Below, piece by piece: positions 1 to 4,598 of a DNA stretch of 5,779 bases. The stretch comes from Candidatus Iainarchaeum sp. (GTDB taxonomy: Archaea > Iainarchaeota > Iainarchaeia > Iainarchaeales > UBA10191): contig DUFJ01000058.1 in the NCBI GenBank assembly GCA_013331925.1, positions 1 to 5,779 on the forward strand, written 5' to 3'. The stretch's first letter is position 1. Each line of letters opens with the position of its first letter. The position numbers were made by a program, and so were the translations under genes. Below the pieces are notes generated by a model, which was given only the letters and a program-made list of their open reading frames with translations, was not told the DNA's origin and did no database searches.

Positions 1-10
1 GGGGCCTGCT

Positions 11-1318
11 GTGAGCTATATTTTCGGGGAAAACATCGTGAAAGCGCCTCTTGCTTTCATTTTCGTTCTCGCGCTTTGCTTTATCCTTGGCTGGCTTGCA
101 AACTCGCAGCTTAGAATCCTGCTAAAGCCAAAAAAGGTTGTTTCAAGCAGCGAGGAAAGAAAAGAATTAATTAAAAGAAGCGCTTTAGTCTTGATTATTG
201 CAGTAATCCCACTGGCTGTTTTCAAGCTTTCAAGCGTTGAAAATTCGGTGCTTTCCGCATTCGCGCTTATAATAGTGCTTGTGGCTTTGGGATACGCTGC
301 AGGATTTTCCAAAACAAAAAAGGCAGTTAGAGTGGAAGAGGAAGAGAAAAAACCAGCATCAATTGCAGGCAGCCTTATCTCAAAAGTCAAGGGCTTTTTC
401 ATAACAGACAAAAAAACAGCAGACATCAAGCTGACCAAGGAATGGAAAAAGCTAGACTGGGAGTTTGGAGAAAAAGGGGAAGAAGCAAGAGAAGCAGGAA
501 AGCCTGAAACATTAATCGGAGAAGAAAAGCCAGAAAGCGGGAAAGGCTTTGAATACCAAACTCCGGAAACCCAAACTTCAGAATCCACTTCCTCGTACTC
601 TCCTTCAGAAGCAGTCCGTTCAGTAGAGGTCTGGAAACGCTTTGAGCCAGTGGAGTTTGAGGACAGGATGACCGAGATCGGCAAAGAGGTTGAAAAAACC
701 TTAGAGAAAAAGCTTTTGGAAGTCGGGGACGAGATAGAGAAAAAAGTCGGAAAAAAGCTTGCAGAGGTTGAGGAAGAAATTGACAGGAGGGTCTCAAGAA
801 GGCTTTTGGAAACAGAAGAGGAAGTTGAGAGAAGAGTGGGCAGGAAGGTGCAGGAAGTCGAGGAAGACGTTGACAGAAAGATGAAAAAAAGAATGCTCGA
901 GTTAGAGGAAGAGATAGGCCAGCAGGTAGAAAGAAAGCTTGCTTCGGAAAGAGTGAAAAGAAAGGAAAACAAGTTCGGGCTTGCAAGATTGAAAAAGCAC
1001 GCCTTGCTAAAACAGCTTGCTTTTGAAGAATTGAAAAAAGCCGCGCTATTACAGAAAGTGCAAGCGCCTCAAATTCCAAAAGCAGGAATGCCCCAAGCAG
1101 GCTTTGTGCTAAAGGAAACAAAAGAGCCAGCATCACTGGCTGTGCAAAAGCCCGAGCAGTTGCAATCATTTTCAAAATCTGAAGAACAGAATATTCAAGA
1201 GCTAACAAGGCAGCTTGCTGTCCTGAACTCAAGCTATGCGCAAGGCCTTGTTCAGAAAGAAGAGTTTGAAACTAAAGTGAGAAAGTTAAGGGAAGAACTC
1301 GCGAAGCTGCAGAAATAA
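11..1318 (+). CDS. Membrane-anchored protein with 15-residue coiled-coil repeats and SHOCT-like C terminus
   Basis: Function not recognised; 435 residues if GTG at 11 is the start. The reading frame is open to the left edge, so the true start may lie outside the window. A second GTG at 38, preceded by GGGGA, is also possible and would place the first membrane segment at the extreme N terminus. Visible layout: hydrophobic segments at about residues 12-31, 56-73 and 78-98; a basic/acidic cytosol-like region; an E/S/P/T-rich linker (about 150-205); a very regular charged coiled coil (about 216-315) built from 15-residue repeats; a K/A/L-rich helix (321-350); a P/Q-rich spacer; and a last helical pair (391-435) with a GLVQKEEFETK core. 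That core resembles the SHOCT motif, a short C-terminal oligomerisation-type motif. By inference it is an envelope-tethered scaffold or spacer with the rod in the cytoplasm. It converges with the histone-fold gene, 13 bases away. Existence of the gene is secure; its role is unknown. Confidence 0.85.
   Translation: MSYIFGENIVKAPLAFIFVLALCFILGWLANSQLRILLKPKKVVSSSEERKELIKRSALVLIIAVIPLAVFKLSSVENSVLSAFALIIVLVALGYAAGFSKTKKAVRVEEEEKKPASIAGSLISKVKGFFITDKKTADIKLTKEWKKLDWEFGEKGEEAREAGKPETLIGEEKPESGKGFEYQTPETQTSESTSSYSPSEAVRSVEVWKRFEPVEFEDRMTEIGKEVEKTLEKKLLEVGDEIEKKVGKKLAEVEEEIDRRVSRRLLETEEEVERRVGRKVQEVEEDVDRKMKKRMLELEEEIGQQVERKLASERVKRKENKFGLARLKKHALLKQLAFEELKKAALLQKVQAPQIPKAGMPQAGFVLKETKEPASLAVQKPEQLQSFSKSEEQNIQELTRQLAVLNSSYAQGLVQKEEFETKVRKLREELAKLQK
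686..955 (+). repeat. Six tandem 45-bp (15-residue) coiled-coil repeats
   Basis: Residues 226-315 of the membrane protein divide without gaps into six 15-residue units beginning EVEKTLEKK, EIEKKVGKK, EIDRRVSRR, EVERRVGRK, DVDRKMKKR and EIGQQVERK. A partial unit lies before them (F216, M220, I223). Core hydrophobic residues sit at unit positions 2, 6, 10 and 13, a 4-4-3-4 spacing. Positions 4, 5, 8 and 9 are almost always K/R, and 1, 3, 12, 14 and 15 mostly E/D. Fifteen residues per four core positions gives 3.75 residues per turn, which corresponds to a right-handed supercoil rather than a heptad coil. The DNA copies are diverged, so this is a protein repeat under selection rather than a recent DNA duplication. 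Confidence 0.85.
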
Positions 1319-1333
1319 TTCTTGCTTTTTTTT
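1309..1333 (+). terminator. T-tract terminator at the convergent gene end
   Basis: A weak stem (GCAGAA against TTCTTGC with one bulged T) has the stop codon in its loop and is followed by eight consecutive T residues (1326-1333). Archaeal RNA polymerase terminates on T-tracts, so this probably ends the plus-strand membrane-protein transcript. The tract overlaps the stop codon of the opposing histone-fold gene. Confidence 0.55.
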
Positions 1334-1757
1334 ACTTTACGAATTTCCTGTCAACTTCGTTAATCAGCACATCGCACGCTGCCTTTATGCTTTCCAACTG
1401 CTTGATAATGCGCTCTTTTTCTTTTTCAATGTCTTGAATGTTCTCGTAAGGCTCTATTGCCTCTCTAAACATTGAGCCGTCAACGTAAGAGTAAGGGTTT
1501 TGGTTCATTTTTCCAGCAATCCTTTCAATCATTTTCCCAAGCCACAAGTTTAATTCAACCTTCACCTGGCCTTTAATCTGCTTTCCCTTGTCCAAGTGCT
1601 TTCTCAGCTTGTTGGTAATAGTGGCTCTAGGGAATGGAAGTTCTGAAACTCCTGCTGCTCTTTCCGCAGCAAGCTCTTCCTCGCTAATTTGTTCTTCAGC
1701 TTGAGCTCCTGCTTCCCCTGCTTCTTCTTCAGAATCTTCATTTTCTTGATTAACCAT
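1332..1757 (-). CDS. Histone-fold protein with acidic N-terminal tail and long C-terminal helix
   Basis: 141 residues from ATG at 1757; an upstream in-frame TTG (1760) is rejected because GAGGTGA lies four bases before the ATG. Residues 1-38 are an acidic tail rich in E, A, G and S. The histone-fold pattern follows: helix 1 from LPFPRATI (about 40-55), a short loop, a long amphipathic helix 2 (about 64-84, VKVELNLWLGKMIERIAGKM), a loop with YSYVD (89-93), then F97..A100. This parallels the LP.API, helix 2 and T..D...A pattern of HMf-type archaeal histones. Unlike a standard 67-residue histone, helix 3 continues as a charged helix to the end (about 105-141, with hydrophobics I107, I110, I117, L121, I124, L131, V135), long enough to form a coiled coil. 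I recall coiled-coil histones being described in surveys of prokaryotic histones, and this fits that description. The likely role is DNA binding or bridging on the nucleoid. The family call is inferred from the pattern, not from a search. Confidence 0.72.
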   Translation of the reverse strand: MVNQENEDSEEEAGEAGAQAEEQISEEELAAERAAGVSELPFPRATITNKLRKHLDKGKQIKGQVKVELNLWLGKMIERIAGKMNQNPYSYVDGSMFREAIEPYENIQDIEKEKERIIKQLESIKAACDVLINEVDRKFVK

Positions 1758-1761
1758 CAAT

Positions 1762-1768
1762 TCACCTC
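1762..1768 (-). promoter_or_regulatory. Ribosome binding site fixing the start of the long histone-fold gene
   Basis: Read on the minus strand this is GAGGTGA, four bases before the ATG at 1757. It is too close to the in-frame TTG one codon upstream, so it selects the ATG. Confidence 0.6.
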
Positions 1769-1818
1769 TATAAAATCAGAATCCGGCAATCGTTATTCGA
1801 TACAATATTGCTGCAGCG

Positions 1819-1830
1819 ATTATAATAAAA
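1819..1830 (-). promoter_or_regulatory. Candidate TATA box of the long histone-fold gene
   Basis: On the minus strand this reads TTTTATTATAAT. Archaeal transcription begins about 25 bases downstream of the TATA box, which would give a leader of roughly 40 bases before the ATG at 1757. A second TTTTATA at about 1770-1776 is too near the start codon. Prediction by eye only. Confidence 0.4.
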
Positions 1831-1863
1831 AGCCTGCCTTGGCTTTAAACTTCAAGGCTTTTT
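1827..1863. terminator. Overlapping hairpins, possible minus-strand terminator
   Basis: Outer arms AAAAAGCCT (1827-1835) and AGGCTTTTT (1855-1863) are exact complements. Within them GCCTTG (1836-1841) can pair with CAAGGC (1853-1858), and AAAGCC (1829-1834) can pair with GGCTTT (1841-1846). These foldings exclude one another. On the minus strand the structure is followed by T-rich sequence, as in a terminator, and it abuts the candidate TATA box of the long histone gene. It may insulate that gene from read-through. Confidence 0.4.
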
Positions 1864-1933
1864 AAACTCTCGCAGAAGGTGCGATGCATGCTTTGAAAGC
1901 AATGCGTAATCGTTGCTTGCGGGCGAAACCGCG

Positions 1934-1949
1934 AATGTAGTGCCTAACT
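1934..1949 (+). repeat. 16-bp direct repeat, copy 1
   Basis: AATGTAGTGCCTAACT occurs here and, base for base, at 2306-2321 in the same orientation. The two copies bracket the short histone gene with its leader and terminator. A 16-base exact match within a window this size is unlikely by chance. Confidence 0.8.
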
Positions 1950-2026
1950 CTTTTCTTCCAAAACCCTGCTCCGCTAACTTTTCAAATGCCAAAAGCCCCA
2001 AAAAACAGGGTTTTTTAATTGTTTTC

Positions 2027-2073
2027 TTGCTTTTTGCTTTATCTTTTGGATTTTTCAAGAATTCAAAAAGCAA
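2027..2073 (+). promoter_or_regulatory. Possible stem-loop in the leader of the short histone gene
   Basis: Ten complementary bases, TTGCTTTTTG (2027-2036) and CAAAAAGCAA (2064-2073), lie just before the ribosome binding site. They leave it exposed, and the stem could shape the mRNA leader. The loop contains CTTTATC (about 2037-2043), the nearest thing to a TATA-like element here, so the promoter of this gene is uncertain. The sequence is very A/T-rich, so the pairing may be coincidental. Confidence 0.3.
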
Positions 2074-2081
2074 AAACTTTT

Positions 2082-2087
2082 GGAGGT
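2082..2087 (+). promoter_or_regulatory. Strong ribosome binding site of the short histone gene
   Basis: GGAGGT stands eight bases before the ATG at 2096. This consensus-strength site is the main reason, with the histone-like translation, to accept such a short reading frame as a gene. Confidence 0.75.
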
Positions 2088-2095
2088 TTTTTTAA

Positions 2096-2272
2096 ATGGC
2101 TGAATTATTGGTTGTAACAAGCAAGGTGAAAGAAGCGATTTCAAAGTCTGACATGAACTGTTCTTCAGACACTCCTGACGCTTTAAGCGTTGTTGTTGAA
2201 GGATTGCTCAAAAAGGCTGTTGAGAGAGCAAAAGCAAATGGCAGGAAGACAGTAAGGCCTGAAGACTTTTGA
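2096..2272 (+). CDS. Short archaeal histone-fold protein (58 residues)
   Basis: ATG at 2096 to TGA at 2270-2272, beginning MAELLVVTSKVKEAI and ending GRKTVRPEDF. The ending matches the loop-2 signature of archaeal histones (G-R-K-T-[IV]-x-x-E-D). The preceding LLKKAVERAKANGRK segment (37-51) is a typical second helix. The protein stops where helix 3 should begin, so helix 3 is absent or only a stub. The N-terminal V-x-SKVKE pattern recalls the short DUF1931-like or face-to-face-type archaeal histones, from memory of those families. It is likely a dimeric or tetrameric DNA-binding protein of the nucleoid. It is transcribed alone: GGAGGT precedes it, a strong terminator overlaps its stop, and it diverges from the longer histone-fold gene and converges with endA. 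The alternative plus-strand frame starting with TTG at 1913 overlaps its start and has no ribosome binding site. Confidence 0.85.
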   Translation: MAELLVVTSKVKEAISKSDMNCSSDTPDALSVVVEGLLKKAVERAKANGRKTVRPEDF

Positions 2273-2300
2273 ATTTTCAAAAGTCTTTCCTTTTTTTCTT
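2262..2300 (+). terminator. Intrinsic-type terminator overlapping the stop of the short histone gene
   Basis: AAGACTTTTGAA (2262-2273) and TTCAAAAGTCTT (2276-2287) are perfect 12-base complements separated by two bases, followed by TTTCC and a run of seven T, then more T. The left arm contains the last sense codons and the stop codon of the histone gene, so coding and termination signals are merged. Confidence 0.85.
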
Positions 2301-2305
2301 TTCAA

Positions 2306-2321
2306 AATGTAGTGCCTAACT
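2306..2321 (+). repeat. 16-bp direct repeat, copy 2
   Basis: This is identical to 1934-1949. Here the GTGCCT within it (2312-2317) can also pair with AGGCAC at 2331-2336, the very end of endA. The copy could therefore act as a weak hairpin at the 3' end of the trpS-endA transcript. Confidence 0.8.
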
Positions 2322-2327
2322 TCTGTT

Positions 2328-2837
2328 TCAAGGCACCAAACGTTCAATCCTGTAATAATTCACTTCGTCTTCCCTATCAACTACTGCAATCAGCAAGTTA
2401 GTCTTCAGGTTTTGCGCCAGCCTTACCTTTCTTGACAGTTCTGTCATTGAATGCCTGTCTCCTTCATTCAGTACTTGAATGCACCATTGCGAATGCGCTT
2501 CCCCTATCTTTTTGCCTTTGGGATATACCCTGAAATCAAACCCGAACTTGAATCCAGTCCTTACGCAATAGCCTTTATTCCTCAAGTCTTCAAAAGCCGC
2601 AAGTTTTGAATGCCATTTCCTGTCTTTCAAGCAGGCAATTTTTGCAATCTTTTCTTCCGAAACCTTTTTTCCCTTCTCGTCCTTTGCTTCAACCTTTCCT
2701 TTCTCTATAAGGTAGTAAGCCTCGAACAAGTCCAGGACTAGCTTTTTCTCTTTCAGCTCTCCAAATCCTTTCTGGTGCAAAAGGTCTCTTTCGAGCTTTC
2801 CTCTCTCAACGACTTTGTTGTTTTCCAAAAGCGCCAT
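2328..2837 (-). CDS. endA: tRNA-splicing endonuclease EndA
   Basis: 169 residues from ATG at 2837 (MALLENNKVVERG). A longer frame reaching 2960 is rejected because it overlaps trpS and lacks a ribosome binding site, while GGTGA lies five bases before this ATG. The enzyme cleaves introns from precursor tRNAs at bulge-helix-bulge structures. The N-terminal domain (about 1-70) has the EAYYLIEKGKV pattern. The C-terminal catalytic domain (about 75-169) carries GY.VRTGFKFG.DFRVY with Tyr105, EAHSQW with His115, and a lysine at 145 (AQNLKTNLLIAVVD). The Tyr-His and His-Lys spacings of 10 and 30 match the known catalytic triad layout. The length fits the single-domain-pair subunit that forms a homotetramer. 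It is the last gene of the operon, 11 bases after trpS. The third catalytic residue is the least certain assignment. Confidence 0.95.
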   Translation of the reverse strand: MALLENNKVVERGKLERDLLHQKGFGELKEKKLVLDLFEAYYLIEKGKVEAKDEKGKKVSEEKIAKIACLKDRKWHSKLAAFEDLRNKGYCVRTGFKFGFDFRVYPKGKKIGEAHSQWCIQVLNEGDRHSMTELSRKVRLAQNLKTNLLIAVVDREDEVNYYRIERLVP

Positions 2838-2842
2838 TGATT

Positions 2843-2847
2843 TCACC
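2843..2847 (-). promoter_or_regulatory. Ribosome binding site of endA
   Basis: GGTGA on the minus strand sits five bases before the endA ATG and directly behind the trpS stop codon. It chooses the 169-residue start and suggests translational coupling with trpS. Confidence 0.65.
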
Positions 2848-2848
2848 T

Positions 2849-3964
2849 TTATTTTAACAGGTACTCTTTCAAGTGTTTTCTTGCTTCTTCCCTTCTCTTC
2901 ATGTGCTCTTTCAGGAATGCATTGACTCTTTTTGCCAGGTCTTTCTTGCATTCTCCGCACAGGATTTTTCCTTTCCTGCAGTCGTCATAAAGCCTTGCCA
3001 GTTTTTCATCGTCTTGCTCGAACAGGAAGAAATAGTAAGCGTGAACATTACATGCCTCCGGATTGCCGCCGAGCCTTCTTTGCTCTTCAACTGTCGCTCT
3101 TCCGCCAGTGAATGCATTCCCTATCTTTTTGTCAACTTCTTTTTCAGAATCAGTGACCCAGATTGCGCTTGAAGGATCGCTTGCGCTCATCTTGCCTCCT
3201 TGCTTCAATCCCGGCAGGAACTTTCCGTGAATTGCGCCAGGCTTTGGATAGCCGAGCTTTTCCGCAACGTCTCTTGCAATCCTCCAGTAAGGGTCTTGCT
3301 CTATGCCGCAAGGAATCAGGCAGTTTACTCTTTTGCCCTTTAGTTCCGACTCTATGAATGCAACGCTTGCCTGTATTGCAGGGAAGAAAATCCAGCCAAT
3401 GTTTGTTTCGTTTGAAAATCCAAAGACTGCCTTTGCTGTTGAGAAAGTTGTTTTCTCCGCGACTTTTGCGGCTATCGGGTAAAGCAGCCCGATGTCTTTT
3501 GTGTCAATTATAATGCGCGTGTTTTCCGACTTGAAACCGCAGGCTATGAAATCCAAAGCATTGTCGTATGCAAAGCCAGTGCATTCTTTCAGGCTTAATT
3601 TTTCTTTTGTGAAAAATTTTTCATCATCTGTCAGCTCGTAGTAAAGCTTTGCATTGAACGCGTCCTGCAGGTATTTTGTGAAGAGATAAGGCAGCAAGTG
3701 TCCCAAGTGGGTTTCTCCGGAAGGCCCTCTTCCTGTGTAAAGCACAAAGTCTTTCCCGTTGTCCAGGTCTTCAAGAATCTTTTTCAATCCCCTGTGGGAA
3801 AAGTATATCTTTCTGCGCAGGAAGTGCGTGCTTTTTCCTGCTTTTTTCTCGATTTTTTTCACTAGTTCTTCAGCCAGCTTTTCAGTGCCAAATTCTTTAA
3901 TCAGCTTGTCGTAATCTATCTCTCCCCTGGTTTCCCAAGGCGTTACAACCATTTTTTCAGCCAT
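2849..3964 (-). CDS. trpS: Tryptophanyl-tRNA synthetase, archaeal/eukaryotic type
   Basis: 371 residues from ATG at 3964 (MAEKMVVTPWE). An upstream TTG/ATG pair at 3991-3994 adds ten residues but has no ribosome binding site, whereas AGGAAGG lies six bases before this ATG. The enzyme charges tRNA-Trp with tryptophan in the cytoplasm. It is a class I synthetase. The N-terminal extension contains VTPWE and the YTGRGPSGETHLGH segment (76-89), in which HLGH (86-89) is the HIGH signature. It also has YYELTDDEKF (108-117), IPCGIEQDPY (217-226), and KMSAS (258-262) as the KMSKS loop. The GRGPS and IEQDP patterns and the N-terminal extension separate it from bacterial TrpRS. Near the C terminus Cys329 and the CGEC motif (336-339) could bind metal. 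It overlaps nothing, follows the UspA-like gene by 35 bases, and precedes endA. Confidence 0.97.
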   Translation of the reverse strand: MAEKMVVTPWETRGEIDYDKLIKEFGTEKLAEELVKKIEKKAGKSTHFLRRKIYFSHRGLKKILEDLDNGKDFVLYTGRGPSGETHLGHLLPYLFTKYLQDAFNAKLYYELTDDEKFFTKEKLSLKECTGFAYDNALDFIACGFKSENTRIIIDTKDIGLLYPIAAKVAEKTTFSTAKAVFGFSNETNIGWIFFPAIQASVAFIESELKGKRVNCLIPCGIEQDPYWRIARDVAEKLGYPKPGAIHGKFLPGLKQGGKMSASDPSSAIWVTDSEKEVDKKIGNAFTGGRATVEEQRRLGGNPEACNVHAYYFFLFEQDDEKLARLYDDCRKGKILCGECKKDLAKRVNAFLKEHMKRREEARKHLKEYLLK

Positions 3965-3970
3965 GATTTG

Positions 3971-3977
3971 CCTTCCT
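3971..3977 (-). promoter_or_regulatory. Ribosome binding site deciding the trpS start
   Basis: AGGAAGG on the minus strand, six bases before the ATG at 3964. The in-frame TTG and ATG further upstream have no comparable site. Confidence 0.6.
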
Positions 3978-3999
3978 GAATTATTAACCATCAACTTGT

Positions 4000-4380
4000 T
4001 TAAATAACTTCCAACCCTGTTTTTTTGTCCCTGCTTTTTTCAAGCTTTGCCACCAAATCTTTGAAGTACTTGTTGCCTTGCTTTTGCAAAAAAATAAAGT
4101 CGCATTTTTTCAGCCTTGCCAGATGGTCTATTTTTGATGCAGTCTCCCCCCATTCCACAAGGCTTTCCACTCTCACCTTGAGCCTTTTCAACTCTGACTC
4201 TATTCCTTCCATTATCTTGTTTGCCTGCATTATTTCCGTAGCTGCAAACCCGAACTGTCCCCCAAGCTCCGAGCGGTCAATGACTGAAAGCAGCACTACG
4301 TTATTTGCTTTTTCCAAAACCTTGTTTATGAATTCCGGCTTCCACTCTTCCTTGCTCAGTATTGGAATCAAGGCCTTCAA
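4000..4380 (-). CDS. UspA-like (universal stress protein fold) protein
   Basis: 126 residues with a TTG start at 4380; GGAGG lies ten bases upstream and no ATG or GTG fits better. The order of predicted elements is that of the universal stress protein fold: strand ALIPIL (3-8), helix 14-25, strand NVVLLSVID (27-35), long helix 46-66, strand VRVESLVEWG (69-78), helix GETASKIDHLARLKK (78-92), strand CDFIFLQ (93-99), then a final helix. The C-terminal nucleotide-binding signature of ATP-binding members (G-x2-G-x9-G-S/T) is not visible after the last strand; QGNKYFKDL stands in its place. This may therefore be a non-ATP-binding variant with a regulatory or binding role that cannot be named. It sits third in the operon, 19 bases after the PspC gene. 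The fold assignment comes from pattern only. Confidence 0.65.
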   Translation of the reverse strand: MKALIPILSKEEWKPEFINKVLEKANNVVLLSVIDRSELGGQFGFAATEIMQANKIMEGIESELKRLKVRVESLVEWGETASKIDHLARLKKCDFIFLQKQGNKYFKDLVAKLEKSRDKKTGLEVI

Positions 4381-4390
4381 AATCTTAAAG

Positions 4391-4395
4391 CCTCC
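4391..4395 (-). promoter_or_regulatory. Ribosome binding site supporting a TTG start
   Basis: GGAGG on the minus strand, ten bases before the TTG at 4380 and just after the stop of the preceding PspC gene. It is the main support for the non-ATG start of the UspA-like gene. Confidence 0.6.
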
Positions 4396-4399
4396 TTTT

Positions 4400-4585
4400 T
4401 TACTTGTTGCTCCGCATTATCAGCCAGAACACCAAATACAGCAGTATTCCAAACCCAATGCTTACTATGGTTCCCAAAACCCATAATATCCTTATTATTG
4501 CGGAGTCAATGTCCAGGTATTCTGCAATTCCGCTGCAAACTCCAAGCAAGATTTTGTTTTTTCCAAGCTTTAGCTTTTTTGCCAT
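4400..4585 (-). CDS. PspC-domain membrane protein
   Basis: 61 residues from ATG at 4585 (MAKKLKLGKNKILLG). A longer frame to 4636 overlaps the upstream gene and lacks a ribosome binding site, whereas GGGAGGG lies six bases before this ATG. The whole protein is one PspC domain: a basic start with K-x-x-x-G, then GVCSGIAEYLDID (15-27, matching the family's G-V-C-x-G-I/L-A-E-Y pattern), S-x-I-I-R-I-L-W (28-35), and a hydrophobic stretch (about 32-57) forming one or two membrane segments that ends in a basic tail. In bacteria PspC belongs to the phage-shock envelope-stress response. In archaea small stand-alone PspC proteins occur without a defined role. It lies second in the operon, 13 bases after the AbrB-like gene and 19 before the UspA-like gene, which suggests a membrane-stress link. 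Confidence 0.9.
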   Translation of the reverse strand: MAKKLKLGKNKILLGVCSGIAEYLDIDSAIIRILWVLGTIVSIGFGILLYLVFWLIMRSNK

Positions 4586-4591
4586 TCTTTT

Positions 4592-4598
4592 CCCTCCC
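4592..4598 (-). promoter_or_regulatory. Ribosome binding site of the PspC gene
   Basis: GGGAGGG on the minus strand, six bases before the ATG at 4585 and immediately after the TAA of the preceding gene. It rules out the longer upstream frame. Confidence 0.7.

Larger units (their letters stand above)
1761..2095. other. Hairpin-rich intergenic region between two divergent histone-fold genes
   Basis: No convincing gene is present in this stretch. It contains promoter candidates for both flanking histone genes and several short hairpins. Plus-strand examples are GCAATG/CGTTGC around 1900-1917, GCGG/CCGC around a GCGAAA loop near 1918-1933, AAAACCCTG (1960-1968) with CAGGGTTTT (2006-2014) followed by more T, and TTGCTTTTTG (2027-2036) with CAAAAAGCAA (2064-2073). 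The part between about 1860 and 1950 looks richer in G and C than its surroundings, so a small RNA or a decayed gene is possible. No tRNA cloverleaf is visible. A weak 73-codon minus-strand frame (1852-2073) crosses it and is discussed among the findings. Confidence 0.5.

Noticed and set aside
16..972. Long minus-strand frames opposite the coiled-coil gene (also 426-1232).
   Set aside because: Low-complexity serine/phenylalanine/leucine-rich translations that mirror the E/K-rich repeat codons on the plus strand.
1860..1960. Possible tRNA or other structured RNA gene in the more G/C-rich part of the intergenic region.
   Set aside because: Short hairpins occur, but there is no cloverleaf, no T-loop consensus and no known RNA motif. 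It is left as an undefined structured region.
1913..2095. A 60-codon plus-strand frame with a hydrophobic middle, a possible small membrane protein.
   Set aside because: TTG start without a ribosome binding site. It covers the leader and ribosome binding site of the histone gene and overlaps its start.
2092..2280. Minus-strand frame of 62 codons opposite the short histone gene.
   Set aside because: It is the antisense shadow of a gene with a clear ribosome binding site and histone signature, and it crosses that gene's terminator.
1934..2321. Integron attC-like sites: the direct repeat contains GCCTAAC/GTTAGGC, which fits the attC core patterns RYYYAAC and GTTRRRY.
   Set aside because: No matching inverted core at attC-like distance was found for either copy, there is no integrase gene, and one expected partner would lie inside endA.
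2838..2960. N-terminal extension of EndA by 41 residues.
   Set aside because: It overlaps the end of trpS, is made of arginine/lysine-rich shadow sequence, and the ribosome binding site points to the ATG at 2837.
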